Positions 39,557-48,149 of a DNA stretch of 64,000 nucleotides are shown piece by piece (the first letter of the stretch is position 1; each line of letters begins with the position of its first letter). The stretch lies in the NCBI GenBank assembly GCA_900318535.1, contig ONKU01000010.1, forward strand, positions 1-64,000, read 5' to 3'. This DNA is from an uncultured Prevotellaceae bacterium. GTDB taxonomy: Bacteria; Bacteroidota; Bacteroidia; Bacteroidales; Muribaculaceae. The notes under the pieces are model-generated. The model was given only the letters and a program-made list of their open reading frames with translations, had not been told where the DNA came from and searched no databases. The position numbers and the translations under genes are program-made.

Positions 39557-40954
39557 CTAGAACTGGAAGTAGATGAACTGCATGTTGCGGTCGAGGCTGG
39601 CAATGGAAATGCCGGCCAACAGGCCCCAATAGATGATCCAACGCACCACGGTGGGGAACGGGAGCCGCTTCAACGGGAACTCCTGCTTGCGTCCCAGCCA
39701 CTCGATGATGAAGAAGGGCACGATGTAGAAGATGGGTTGACCGAAGACGGGTCGCTGCTTCCATGAGCCGTTAACAATCACGTCGCAGATTTCGCCCAAG
39801 TGGGTGATGCCGTTGGCACGGAAGGCGATGAACACCATGGCAAACAGGAAGAACGTCAACAGGCACTGCGGCAACTCGCGCCATGTGGCGTGTTCGCTCA
39901 GCCGCTTGCGGGGCAGGAACACAAAGGGCAACAGCAGCAGGCCGTTGACCGTACCCCAGATGACAAAAGTCCAGTCGGCACCATGCCACAGGCCGGAGAG
40001 GGCAAACACGATCATCACGTTGAGCGCTGTGCGCCACTTGCCGCGACGCGAGCCGCCCAAGGGGAAATACAAATAGTGGCGGAACCACGTCATCAACGAG
40101 ATGTGCCAACGCTGCCACAATTCCTTCATGTTGCGGGAGAAGAACGGGTAGCGGAAGTTGGGCTGCAGCCTGATATTCAACAACTTCGCCGAACCGATGG
40201 CGATGTCGCTGTAGCCCGAGAAGTCGGCATAAATCTGCACGGCAAACAGGATACCTGCCCAAATCATGCTGGGCGCGGCATAATAGTAGGGATTGTACAG
40301 CAACTGGTCCACATAGTAGCCCACACTGTCGGCAACGATGACTTTCTTGGCCAGACCCCACAAAATCTGCCGCATACCGATGACTGCCGTGTCATAGTCA
40401 AACTCCTTTTTCCTCAAGAACTGGGGCAACAGGTTGGTCGCCCGCTCGATGGGGCCAGCCACCAGCTGCGGGAAAAAGGCGATGAACACGCCGAAGGCCA
40501 CCGCATCGCGCGTGGGCTTGACATCGCCGCGATACACGTCGATGGTGTAGCTGATGGCCTGGAACGTGTAGAACGAGATACCCACCGGCAGCAGGATATT
40601 CAATGTGGGCCAGTCGGGATTTACCCCGAAAAGCCCCAGCAGGTGCACAAAGCTGTCCCGCATGAAGTTCAGATACTTGAACACAGCCAGGATGCCCAGG
40701 TTGAGCACTATGTTGGCCGCTGCCCACGATCGGTCATGGTGCGAGCGGTCGCCGCGCATCATCAACGCCGTGCCGAATGTGGACACCGACGTGAGCACAA
40801 TCAGGCCCAGCATCTTCCAGTCCCACCAGCCATAAAAGACGTAACTGGCGACCAGCAGGAACAGGTTCTGCCACTTGAGGTGGCGGCGCAAGCCCCAGTA
40901 GATGAAAAACACCAGGGGCAGGAACAGCGCGTATGTATAGGTATCGAATTGCAT
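39557..40954 (-). CDS. MBOAT O-acyltransferase (AlgI/DltB family)
   Basis: A 465-residue inner-membrane enzyme with about 10-11 membrane segments. Signature residues include QRWHISL (H284) and the catalytic His in FALSGLWHGADWTF (H324), plus PVGISFYTFQAISY and the GPIERA loop. AlgI/DltB-type enzymes transfer acyl groups across the membrane to exported polymers such as alginate or to surface glycans. The adjacent SGNH-like gene is the expected second component. No polymer synthesis genes are in the window, so the target cannot be told. Confidence 0.93.
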   Translation of the reverse strand: MQFDTYTYALFLPLVFFIYWGLRRHLKWQNLFLLVASYVFYGWWDWKMLGLIVLTSVSTFGTALMMRGDRSHHDRSWAAANIVLNLGILAVFKYLNFMRDSFVHLLGLFGVNPDWPTLNILLPVGISFYTFQAISYTIDVYRGDVKPTRDAVAFGVFIAFFPQLVAGPIERATNLLPQFLRKKEFDYDTAVIGMRQILWGLAKKVIVADSVGYYVDQLLYNPYYYAAPSMIWAGILFAVQIYADFSGYSDIAIGSAKLLNIRLQPNFRYPFFSRNMKELWQRWHISLMTWFRHYLYFPLGGSRRGKWRTALNVMIVFALSGLWHGADWTFVIWGTVNGLLLLPFVFLPRKRLSEHATWRELPQCLLTFFLFAMVFIAFRANGITHLGEICDVIVNGSWKQRPVFGQPIFYIVPFFIIEWLGRKQEFPLKRLPFPTVVRWIIYWGLLAGISIASLDRNMQFIYFQF

Positions 40955-40964
40955 AAATCGGTCA

Positions 40965-40972
40965 CAAAGGTA
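40965..40972 (-). promoter_or_regulatory. -7 box of the MBOAT operon
   Basis: TACCTTTG on the minus strand, 11 bases upstream of the ATG at 40954, which would give a very short leader of 3-5 bases. Confidence 0.55.
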
Positions 40973-40983
40973 GTAAATAGTTT

Positions 40984-41025
40984 TTAGTTTCTAGTCCCTA
41001 GTTTTTAGTTTTTAGTCTTTAGCTT
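40984..41025. repeat. six tandem heptads, YTAGTNN
   Basis: TTAGTTT, CTAGTCC, CTAGTTT, TTAGTTT, TTAGTCT and TTAGCTT, filling the space between two divergent genes. Confidence 0.85.
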
Positions 41026-41062
41026 GTGGCAGTAGGCACGGTTTTTGCGTTTTGACAGGGTG

Positions 41063-42217
41063 ATGTTTATCTACACCTATACCGACGTTGAAGGGAGCGA
41101 GTCGCAACGCGTGGCTGGCGAGATTGATCATGTGATGAAACCCGCTTTTGGCGACAGGCCTGGCGTGAATGCCCGTCAGGGCACTGGCCCGCGGCTGAGC
41201 GCACGCATGCTCCAGGAATATGAAGCGGCCCACCGCGAACTGGTTAACGGCATTGTCACCGAGGAGATGATTCAACTGGTGCAAATGGACAACTATGGCG
41301 TGGGGCTGTACGTGAAATCGCCCTGTGGACTGACATTATGTCATGCTGTTCAAGGCAATGCCGTCACGGCGCGCCTCGACATCGAGGACATGCACTACCA
41401 CCAGCAGTGGAGCGGCGCCCCGATGGAGGTCATCGACCGCAGCCGCGTGGTGGAGTCTTCACAGGTTTTTCTCGACCATGCGACCCAATGGAAGGAAGAA
41501 ATTGCCGCCGCCTTCAAGGCCGACAGCAAGGGTGTGAAGATGCGCAACATGGCGATGAACAACATGGACGCTTATCTGGCGCGCTACTTCGACGGCACAG
41601 GCATCACCTACTATTTCGACAAACGGCACGTTGACGGCCACAAGTCGCACCTGCTGGTGCGCCTCAACGCCTACAAGACGCTGGACCTGCCCATCCCTCA
41701 CGACGATTTTATCAACCACCTGGACCTGGTCAAGCCCCACATGGTGGAGTTTGCCTATATGGCCCGCGATGGACGTTTCACCGTGCGCGGCGAGGTGCGT
41801 GACGACTGGCAAACGGCCCCTGCCCCAAGCGATGTGCCCGTTGACAAGCAAACGCGCCCCAGCGGCGTGAAAGGGTGGCTCAAACGGCTGCTTGACGGCA
41901 AAGGCCGCGACAAGCCTGCCCAGGCACCCCAATCCCCGCTGCAACGCAGCATCGACGAGTATTTCCAGGGTAAACGTATCCAGTATCACCTGACCGAGGA
42001 CGAGGAAACCGGCCAAAATCTGCTGCACATCCGCCTGAACCACGGCCGTGCGATGGTCATCGACCTGAACCAGGCCGGCAACATCGAGAAACGGCTCAAT
42101 CACGACCTGGCCTACATTCCCAAGCTGGTAGAACTCGCCGACTTGTTCCCCTACCGCCTGATAGGCCCCCGCAAGAAGGCAAAATGGATCACCTCCCCCA
42201 CAACAACTAAAAACTAA
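41063..42217 (+). CDS. unknown protein heading the MoxR/VWA unit
   Basis: I choose the ATG at 41063 (MFIYTYTD); a TTG start 18 bases earlier is possible. The 384-residue cytoplasmic protein shows no family I recognise. It has an alpha-beta first half (VGLYVKSPCGLTLCHAV), a YYFDKRHVDGHKSHLLVRLN segment around residues 190-210, a basic Pro-rich linker (about 260-300) and a C-terminal block HLTEDEETGQNLLHIRLNHG that echoes the middle one. The two blocks (YYFDKRHVDGHKSHLLVRLN and YHLTEDEETGQNLLHIRLNH) look like a repeated small domain. It is separated from the MoxR gene by 16 bases of heptad repeats, and its stop codon is provided by them. Confidence 0.6.
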   Translation: MFIYTYTDVEGSESQRVAGEIDHVMKPAFGDRPGVNARQGTGPRLSARMLQEYEAAHRELVNGIVTEEMIQLVQMDNYGVGLYVKSPCGLTLCHAVQGNAVTARLDIEDMHYHQQWSGAPMEVIDRSRVVESSQVFLDHATQWKEEIAAAFKADSKGVKMRNMAMNNMDAYLARYFDGTGITYYFDKRHVDGHKSHLLVRLNAYKTLDLPIPHDDFINHLDLVKPHMVEFAYMARDGRFTVRGEVRDDWQTAPAPSDVPVDKQTRPSGVKGWLKRLLDGKGRDKPAQAPQSPLQRSIDEYFQGKRIQYHLTEDEETGQNLLHIRLNHGRAMVIDLNQAGNIEKRLNHDLAYIPKLVELADLFPYRLIGPRKKAKWITSPTTTKN

Positions 42218-42231
42218 GGACTAGAAACTAA
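42204..42231. repeat. four heptads in the moxR intergenic space
   Basis: CAACTAA, AAACTAA, GGACTAG and AAACTAA, the inverse of YTAGTNN. The array encodes the last residues and stop of the preceding gene and ends 2 bases before the ATG at 42234. Confidence 0.8.
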
Positions 42232-42233
42232 AT

Positions 42234-43304
42234 ATGGCTATCACAATCAACACAGGCGACCTCAAGACCATTCTCGAGACCACGCCATCGACACAAAACA
42301 TCCTGCTCGTGGGCAAACACGGCATCGGCAAGAGCGAAATCATCACCCGCCACTTTGAGGACCAGGGCATACCCGTCATCGCCCTGTTCCTGGGTCAGAT
42401 GAGTGACCCGGGCGACCTCATCGGCCTGCCCAACAAGGACGAGAAGACCGGCAAGACCGAGTTCATGCCACCCTACTGGTTCCCCATGAACGACCAGCCC
42501 GTGGTGCTCTTTCTGGACGAAATGAACCGTGCCCGCCCCGAAATCCTGCAATCGGTCATGGACCTGTCGCTCAACCGCAAGTTGGCAGGCCGCTCCCTGC
42601 CCCCCGGCAGCCGCGTCATCGCTGCCGTGAACGATGGTGAGGAATATCAGCTGACCGACCTGGATCCCGCTCTGGTATCGCGCTTCAACGTGTATTTCTT
42701 CAGTCCCACGGTGGGCGAGTGGCTCTTTTGGGCCAAGCAGAACGGCATCGACCAGCGCGTGATCACCTTTATCGAAGAGCATCCCGACGAGCTCGAGAAG
42801 AACGTGGACATCAACAAGGGCACCTTTGACAAGACGCCCGACCGCCGTGCTTGGGTGCGCGTGTCAGGACTGCTGCAGTCGTGCGGCAACATTACCGACA
42901 TGAACCGCCTGGCCAAGATGATTACCGGCGTGATCGGTGCCCGATCGGCATCGATGTTCATGCAGTCGCTCAACCAGTCGCGCATGCTCACCGCCCGCGA
43001 GGTGCTGCAGGACTTTGCCGCCTGCCAGCAAGACCTGGCCACCTATACCATGCCCCAAATCGCCATCATCAACGAGGGCATCTACCAGGTGCTGGAACTG
43101 GGAGTGGACAAGGACGACAGTGAGAGGATTGGCCGCAACCTGGTGCGCTACATCCACTGGATGCTGAGCAACGGACGCCAGGAGGCAATCGCCCACTTCG
43201 CCTCGTTCTTTGAGAATGCGACTTACCCCAACGCCAACGCCTACATCATGATGGACTGCCGCGATGCGTTGACGCTGATCAACCAGATGATAGCCAACCT
43301 ATGA
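42234..43304 (+). CDS. MoxR-type AAA+ ATPase
   Basis: A 356-residue cytoplasmic AAA+ protein: Walker A GKHGIGKS (residues 27-34), Walker B VVLFLDEMNRA (D95, E96), then a sensor region PPGSRVIAAVNDGEEYQL and arginine-finger region DPALVSRFNVYFF. MoxR ATPases act as chaperones that activate or assemble partner proteins, typically with a VWA protein encoded next door. Here that partner follows with a 4-base overlap (ATGA), so the two should be made in step. The C-terminal 130 residues form a helical lid. Confidence 0.93.
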   Translation: MAITINTGDLKTILETTPSTQNILLVGKHGIGKSEIITRHFEDQGIPVIALFLGQMSDPGDLIGLPNKDEKTGKTEFMPPYWFPMNDQPVVLFLDEMNRARPEILQSVMDLSLNRKLAGRSLPPGSRVIAAVNDGEEYQLTDLDPALVSRFNVYFFSPTVGEWLFWAKQNGIDQRVITFIEEHPDELEKNVDINKGTFDKTPDRRAWVRVSGLLQSCGNITDMNRLAKMITGVIGARSASMFMQSLNQSRMLTAREVLQDFAACQQDLATYTMPQIAIINEGIYQVLELGVDKDDSERIGRNLVRYIHWMLSNGRQEAIAHFASFFENATYPNANAYIMMDCRDALTLINQMIANL

Positions 43305-44491
43305 CCGTCGGCGAACGCATAAAAACCCTCTCGCAAGACTGGTTCCTCACCGAGCCGCTCCTGTTTGCCGTGTTGTGCACCCATGCCATCAAGCGCAACG
43401 ACAACATGGGCTGCGACATGCGGTGCGGCAAGGGCGTCATCGAGTACAACCCCGAGCGGCTGGAACACTTCGACGATAACCAGCTGGCGCTGCGCCTCAA
43501 GGCCGAGGTGGTGCGCATCATCCTCAAGCATCCCTATCAGCGCCAGCCCTATAACCCGCGTCGCGACGTGATGCGCCTGTCGAGCGACCTCACGCTGTGT
43601 GACAACCTGGAGGGCATGGACACCATCGGGCTGGAACCGCCCACGATCTTCGACATCCCGCGCGACCAGGCCTTTGAGCAATATTACTCGCTCATGGCAG
43701 GCCAAATCATCCAACTCGAGCAGAATGCCGACGACAACGGTATCCCCATCGACATGAACGTGCCCAACAGCGGGCAAGGCGACGGTGACAATCTGACCGA
43801 CGACCTGCTGGCAGCCGATGCGGGCGCCTCGTTGTGGGAAGAGGACGAGCTGATGAGCGAGAAGGTCAATCACGAAATCGAGACCGCCCAGCGCTGCAAC
43901 CAGTGGGGTTCGTTAGGTGGAGACCTCAGGGCCCTCATCGAGAGCACGCTGGTGAGCAAGCAGAACTTCAGGGCTATCCTGAGCCAGTTCCGTGCCAGCA
44001 TCCTGAGCACCAAGCGCCACTTGACGCGCATGCGCCCCAACCGGCGCTACGGCTTCGACGCCATGGGCAGCCAGTATGCCTACAGCACCCGCCTGCTCGT
44101 TGCCGTTGACGTTAGCGGCAGTGTGCCCGACGAGGACATCCGCAAGTTCCTCGCCGTCATCAACCGCTTCTTCAAGCAAGGTATCGAGAGCATCGAGGTC
44201 ATCGAGTTTGACAGCGAAATCACCACCGAGAAACCCCTGTTGCTCAAGCAGGCGGCCAACGGTATCCGTGTCATCGGTCGCGGCGGCACCAATTTCCAAC
44301 CCGCCATCGACTTCTACTACGAGCACGAGGAGTACGACGGCCTCGTCTTCTTGACCGACGGCTACGCTCCCACCCCCAAACTGCCCGACGACAAGCGCCA
44401 CAAGCCCCTGGCCTGGATTTTGACCACCCAGGGCGGCAACGAGGACAACCTCAAGCCCTTCGGCCCCGTCGTCCGCATCACCGGCCTGTAA
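43301..44491 (+). CDS. DUF2201-type protein with degenerate metallopeptidase site and VWA domain
   Basis: The N-terminal 150 residues match the putative metallopeptidase domain (DUF2201), in which HExxH is expected. Here the corresponding helix is LKAEVVRIILKHP: the first His is Ala68, the Glu stays (E69), the second His is Arg72. The C-terminal VWA-like domain keeps the metal site: VAVDVSGSVP (D270, S272, S274), GRGGTNFQP and FLTDGY. It is presumably the client or partner of the MoxR ATPase, with metal-ion-dependent binding rather than peptidase activity. A linker rich in Asp and Gly (about 150-180) joins the halves. Confidence 0.88.
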   Translation: MTVGERIKTLSQDWFLTEPLLFAVLCTHAIKRNDNMGCDMRCGKGVIEYNPERLEHFDDNQLALRLKAEVVRIILKHPYQRQPYNPRRDVMRLSSDLTLCDNLEGMDTIGLEPPTIFDIPRDQAFEQYYSLMAGQIIQLEQNADDNGIPIDMNVPNSGQGDGDNLTDDLLAADAGASLWEEDELMSEKVNHEIETAQRCNQWGSLGGDLRALIESTLVSKQNFRAILSQFRASILSTKRHLTRMRPNRRYGFDAMGSQYAYSTRLLVAVDVSGSVPDEDIRKFLAVINRFFKQGIESIEVIEFDSEITTEKPLLLKQAANGIRVIGRGGTNFQPAIDFYYEHEEYDGLVFLTDGYAPTPKLPDDKRHKPLAWILTTQGGNEDNLKPFGPVVRITGL

Positions 44492-44537
44492 CCGCCGCTA
44501 GTCATAAATCAATGATACTCAATATATTCGCTATGTA

Positions 44538-44559
44538 GAGACGCAAAATTTTGCGTCTC
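44538..44559. repeat. perfect 22-bp palindrome GAGACGCAAAA...
   Basis: GAGACGCAAAA followed by its exact reverse complement TTTTGCGTCTC. A second, slightly longer version is 30 bases downstream. Confidence 0.85.
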
Positions 44560-44588
44560 CAAACATTAAACATTACCAAATGACGCCC

Positions 44589-44612
44589 AGAGACGCAAGA
44601 TTTTGCGTCTCT
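44589..44612. repeat. 24-bp palindrome AGAGACGCAAGA...
   Basis: AGAGACGCAAGA with TTTTGCGTCTCT; the only mismatch is at the centre. Same family as 44538. I think this repeat is common in Bacteroidales intergenic DNA, but I cannot check that here. Confidence 0.85.
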
Positions 44613-44672
44613 ACTTGCTATCTGGTAGCTAACTCGCTGAAATCTAGAATAGAATTTTGTCGAACTCACGTT

Positions 44673-44707
44673 AAAAAAGGGGCAGTCGCCGGGATGGCGA
44701 CTGCCCC
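44673..44707 (-). terminator. terminator of the TonB/DUF5689/EEP operon
   Basis: On the minus strand GGGGCAGTCGCC pairs perfectly with GGCGACTGCCCC and is followed by TTTTTT. Confidence 0.92.
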
Positions 44708-44730
44708 TTGATGATGGGTTGATGAGCGGG

Positions 44731-45813
44731 TTACTTGATTTCCTTCACCAGGTAAATCATGGTGGGGAAGTGGTCGCTGTAACCGTTCAGGAAGACGCCT
44801 GCCGAGAAGGTACGCATGGGATAACCCTGTCGGTCGCCCTCATTGCTGCGCAGGAACTTGCGGTTGAGCACCTCGGCACGAGAGAAGGTCAAGGTGGGCT
44901 TGTCCTTGCTGTCGTAGTTCTTCAGGAAGTAATTGCTGAAGATGATCTGGTCGAACAGGTTCCAGTTTCCCTTGTAACCCAGGGTGCCGATACCCTTGTT
45001 GAGGATGTTCCACCAGGGATTGAAGCACGAGCCAGGCTCGACGCAGTCCTTGATTTCCTTCTTGGCACCCAAGGCCTCGCTACAGGACTTGTTCTGCGGG
45101 TCGTCGTTCAAGTCGCCCATGAAGATGATGCCCTGGTTGGGGTCGTCGAGCAGCAGCGAGTCGATCGTCGCGCGTGCCATGCGTCCGGCAGCCTCACGCA
45201 GATAGCTCGATGCCTCTTCACCACCCAGGCGCGAAGGCCAGTGGTTGACGATCACCGACACCTTCTCACCGGCAAGCATGCCCGTTACACACAATTGGTC
45301 ACGCGAGCGGAAGTCGGGATAGTCGGGCAGATACTTGTTGATGCGCTGGTTGGTCACATTGAGCACCTTGAAGAAACGGGGATTGTACAGCAATCCCACA
45401 TCCACGCCACGGCGGTCAGGACTGTCATGATGCACGATCTGGTAACGGCGGTCCTTAATCTCGGGCTGACGTACGAGGTCCTGCAGCACGGTGATGTTCT
45501 CGATCTCGCTCACACCGATGATGACGGGACCCTCGGCAGGTGAGCCCTTCACCTCCATCTGGGCGATGGTGTATGCCATGTTGTGCTGCTTTTGCCAATA
45601 CTTGGTGCCATTCCATTGGCGCGCACCTTCAGGCGAGAATTCCTTGTCATAGACACCATTGTTGTTGATGGTATCAAACAGGTTCTCGAGGTTGTAGAAC
45701 ATCACGCCATACATCAGATAGCGGCGTTCCTGTTGTTCTTGATCTTGGCCCACGGCCAGCGCCGGCAATAAAGTCACCAGCGCCAGGGCCATCCATAATG
45801 CTTTCTTCATCAT
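44731..45813 (-). CDS. secreted endonuclease/exonuclease/phosphatase-family protein
   Basis: A 360-residue exported protein with a signal peptide (ALAVGQ near residue 22). All EEP motifs are present: FYNLENLFDT, GVSEIEN, RRGVDVGLLYN, VNHWPSRLGG, GDLNDDPQN, LFDQIIFSN, GYSDHFP. These residues bind Mg and make a phosphodiesterase or DNase I-like enzyme. It is the last of three genes behind a TonB receptor and a DUF5689 lipoprotein, so the product may break down extracellular nucleic acid or release phosphate from nucleotides near the receptor. The start could be one codon later (MKKALW). Confidence 0.9.
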   Translation of the reverse strand: MMKKALWMALALVTLLPALAVGQDQEQQERRYLMYGVMFYNLENLFDTINNNGVYDKEFSPEGARQWNGTKYWQKQHNMAYTIAQMEVKGSPAEGPVIIGVSEIENITVLQDLVRQPEIKDRRYQIVHHDSPDRRGVDVGLLYNPRFFKVLNVTNQRINKYLPDYPDFRSRDQLCVTGMLAGEKVSVIVNHWPSRLGGEEASSYLREAAGRMARATIDSLLLDDPNQGIIFMGDLNDDPQNKSCSEALGAKKEIKDCVEPGSCFNPWWNILNKGIGTLGYKGNWNLFDQIIFSNYFLKNYDSKDKPTLTFSRAEVLNRKFLRSNEGDRQGYPMRTFSAGVFLNGYSDHFPTMIYLVKEIK

Positions 45814-45843
45814 GACAATATCGTTTTAATGGTCAAGAATGAT

Positions 45844-48087
45844 TTACTGTTCCCAAACGAGGTTCCAGATCGAAACACGGTCCTTGTTAGAGTTGGAGTT
45901 CGACGGACACAGGTTAGTGATCTCGATGGTGAAGTCGCCATTCACGTTGCAGTCCTCTGAGAAGGTGTAAGCCGTCTTTGTAACGATGTCGGTCCTGTTG
46001 ACCTCCCAAGTCTTGACCACGCTGCCATTCTGCTTCACGTCAACGCGGAAGGCGAGGTTCTTGTCCGAGAAGGCCGCACCGTACTTGAAGGTGAGCTTCT
46101 TCATGCCACCCTTCAACGTGGGCGACACGAGGGTGCCCACAGCAGAAGTCTTGCCGTTCAGCGTCGGAGCCATCGCATAATTGGTGTCACTGCCTGTCAT
46201 AAAGCCAATGAATTGATAGGTGGGAGGAGCATCCGACGATCCACCCTGGAACAAGAGACTGTTAGTGGCCTCCCATCCCTTGGTGGAAGTGTATGACTTG
46301 TACGCGCTACCCTGAGGTGTACCCATCGTCTCAAAGTCGGCACGGGTGTTGGGAGCCAGCTTGAAGCCGAATTTCACGTTATCAATAGCCCAAGTATCAT
46401 ATTCGCTATCGGTATCAGCAAAATAATGGAAGGCGATGTAATAGATGCCATCGGCCCACTCGCTCAGGTCAAGCTCGCCCGACGAGGTCCATGAGCTCCA
46501 CGAACCGGTAGAGTTTGGAGCCTTAGCCAGTATCGGGTTCAGCTTCTGCTTGACGGTGGCGGTAGCGGGATCAAGCGAATTGAGCAGATAGACCTCAAAC
46601 ACCGTCTTGGTGCTGCCATAGCTGCGGGTCTCACTGGTGAAGGAGAAGCCCTTACCGGCAGCATTCTGGATATCCAATGCAGGCGTGATAAACCAAGTGT
46701 CGAAAGGCGGCTGCTTGCCGTTATAACCCGTCATTGCAGCATATCCGTCACCATTGAAGTCTGCTTTATACCACTTCTTGTCGCCGCTGACAACAACCTC
46801 GGTCCAATTGGTGGGCAGTGCGTTATCGAAGGTCTCGTTAAGTTCACTGACAGGACGGGGGAACGGAAGGACGAACTCATCGGTCGCGCCAGAATTGCCG
46901 GTAATACCTGCAACACCCATATAGGAGGCAAGGACACCTTTAGCCTTGAGGTATTTCTTATAGTAAACAGGATTATTCTTCAGGTTAGCCTGCTCACGGA
47001 ACGGTGTGCCTTGGGGAAGGGCGATGAAAATGCACTTGGTGTAATCCTTGCACTCGGGGTCATCGGCAATCACGAGCGTGTTGTCAAGGGTGGTGGGAGC
47101 CTTCCACTCAACATCGGCATTGCTGCTCACATTGGTCACCTCGGGGGCTACAGCACCCACGATATAACCGCCGACCCATCCCTTTGCGCCGGAATTCTGT
47201 TTTCCAATGGCCTCAGCCACACTGTAGGGGTGGCGCATGGTGCCGCTAGTAGCGCCAACAATGACATCGTTTGCACTGCGCAAATACATTTGCCAAGTTG
47301 TGCCATAGCATCCAACCAAGCCAATGACATCAACCTCGCTATCGGGAATGATATCACCACGGAAATCAGCATAACCACTGTTGCGGATAATCAGCTGGTT
47401 TCCATTCTCATCGGTGATATTGCGGTTGGTATTGTTGGTTGATGAATTTCCGGGCACCGGGGTCACAGCATAGGGCTGACCAGCATCATCAAAGGTAACC
47501 CCATTGATGCGCACGAGACGTCCCTGGTACTTCAACATGCTCTCGGCATCGGTCTTCAGCTGATCGATAGTTATCTCGAGGGTATCAATCTTGGAGACAT
47601 CAGGCAAGCCATTGAGCTCGGCCATCGATTCCCACATGGCCTGAGGCAGGAACGTGGCTTCCCAAGCGCTACCGCCAGAGTACCACTCGGGATAGCCCAA
47701 TTGCTGCTGTCCGTTGTACTTGCCCACAAAGTATCCCTTCATGGGAATAACGATTTCTTGTCCCAGACGATAGTTGTTGTACAAGCTGTTCTGGTTGATG
47801 GATATGGCCAAACCCGCGCCAGACTCGTCCATGATGTAGAGGCACTTGTAAATGTTGCCACTCTCGTCACTGCTTGTTACCCAACCGTGGATGACCTCGT
47901 CCTCGGTGACGGTATCGATGTAGTTCCTCTCGTCTTGCCAATGCTTGGCCTTGAAATCAGCGATGGTGATGTTAGGAGTGTGCGCTGCGGTAGGGATTAC
48001 CATGGGCGGCTGGTCAAACTCATCACTGCAGGCAGCGGTGAACACCAACAGGAGCATCAGGCTGAGATAATAATTAAAACGTTTCAT
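45844..48087 (-). CDS. DUF5689-domain lipoprotein with choice-of-anchor J-like modules
   Basis: A 747-residue surface lipoprotein with lipobox TAACS near residue 21. The N-terminal 250 residues match DUF5689 (YIDTVTEDEVIHGWVTSSDESGNIYK, with an OB-fold-like SGAGLAISINQ). From about 420 come two beta-sandwich modules of the choice-of-anchor J type (FITPALDIQNAAGKGFSF and a second, less regular one that ends in VSIWNLVWEQ). I infer a surface-exposed binding protein working with the TonB receptor upstream, in the place that SusD would take. It binds an unknown ligand. Confidence 0.85.
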   Translation of the reverse strand: MKRFNYYLSLMLLLVFTAACSDEFDQPPMVIPTAAHTPNITIADFKAKHWQDERNYIDTVTEDEVIHGWVTSSDESGNIYKCLYIMDESGAGLAISINQNSLYNNYRLGQEIVIPMKGYFVGKYNGQQQLGYPEWYSGGSAWEATFLPQAMWESMAELNGLPDVSKIDTLEITIDQLKTDAESMLKYQGRLVRINGVTFDDAGQPYAVTPVPGNSSTNNTNRNITDENGNQLIIRNSGYADFRGDIIPDSEVDVIGLVGCYGTTWQMYLRSANDVIVGATSGTMRHPYSVAEAIGKQNSGAKGWVGGYIVGAVAPEVTNVSSNADVEWKAPTTLDNTLVIADDPECKDYTKCIFIALPQGTPFREQANLKNNPVYYKKYLKAKGVLASYMGVAGITGNSGATDEFVLPFPRPVSELNETFDNALPTNWTEVVVSGDKKWYKADFNGDGYAAMTGYNGKQPPFDTWFITPALDIQNAAGKGFSFTSETRSYGSTKTVFEVYLLNSLDPATATVKQKLNPILAKAPNSTGSWSSWTSSGELDLSEWADGIYYIAFHYFADTDSEYDTWAIDNVKFGFKLAPNTRADFETMGTPQGSAYKSYTSTKGWEATNSLLFQGGSSDAPPTYQFIGFMTGSDTNYAMAPTLNGKTSAVGTLVSPTLKGGMKKLTFKYGAAFSDKNLAFRVDVKQNGSVVKTWEVNRTDIVTKTAYTFSEDCNVNGDFTIEITNLCPSNSNSNKDRVSIWNLVWEQ

Positions 48088-48149
48088 AATGGTTGTATTG
48101 TTTGTTTTATTAATATCTGGTTGATTGTTGAATTAAATGTGATGAATGA

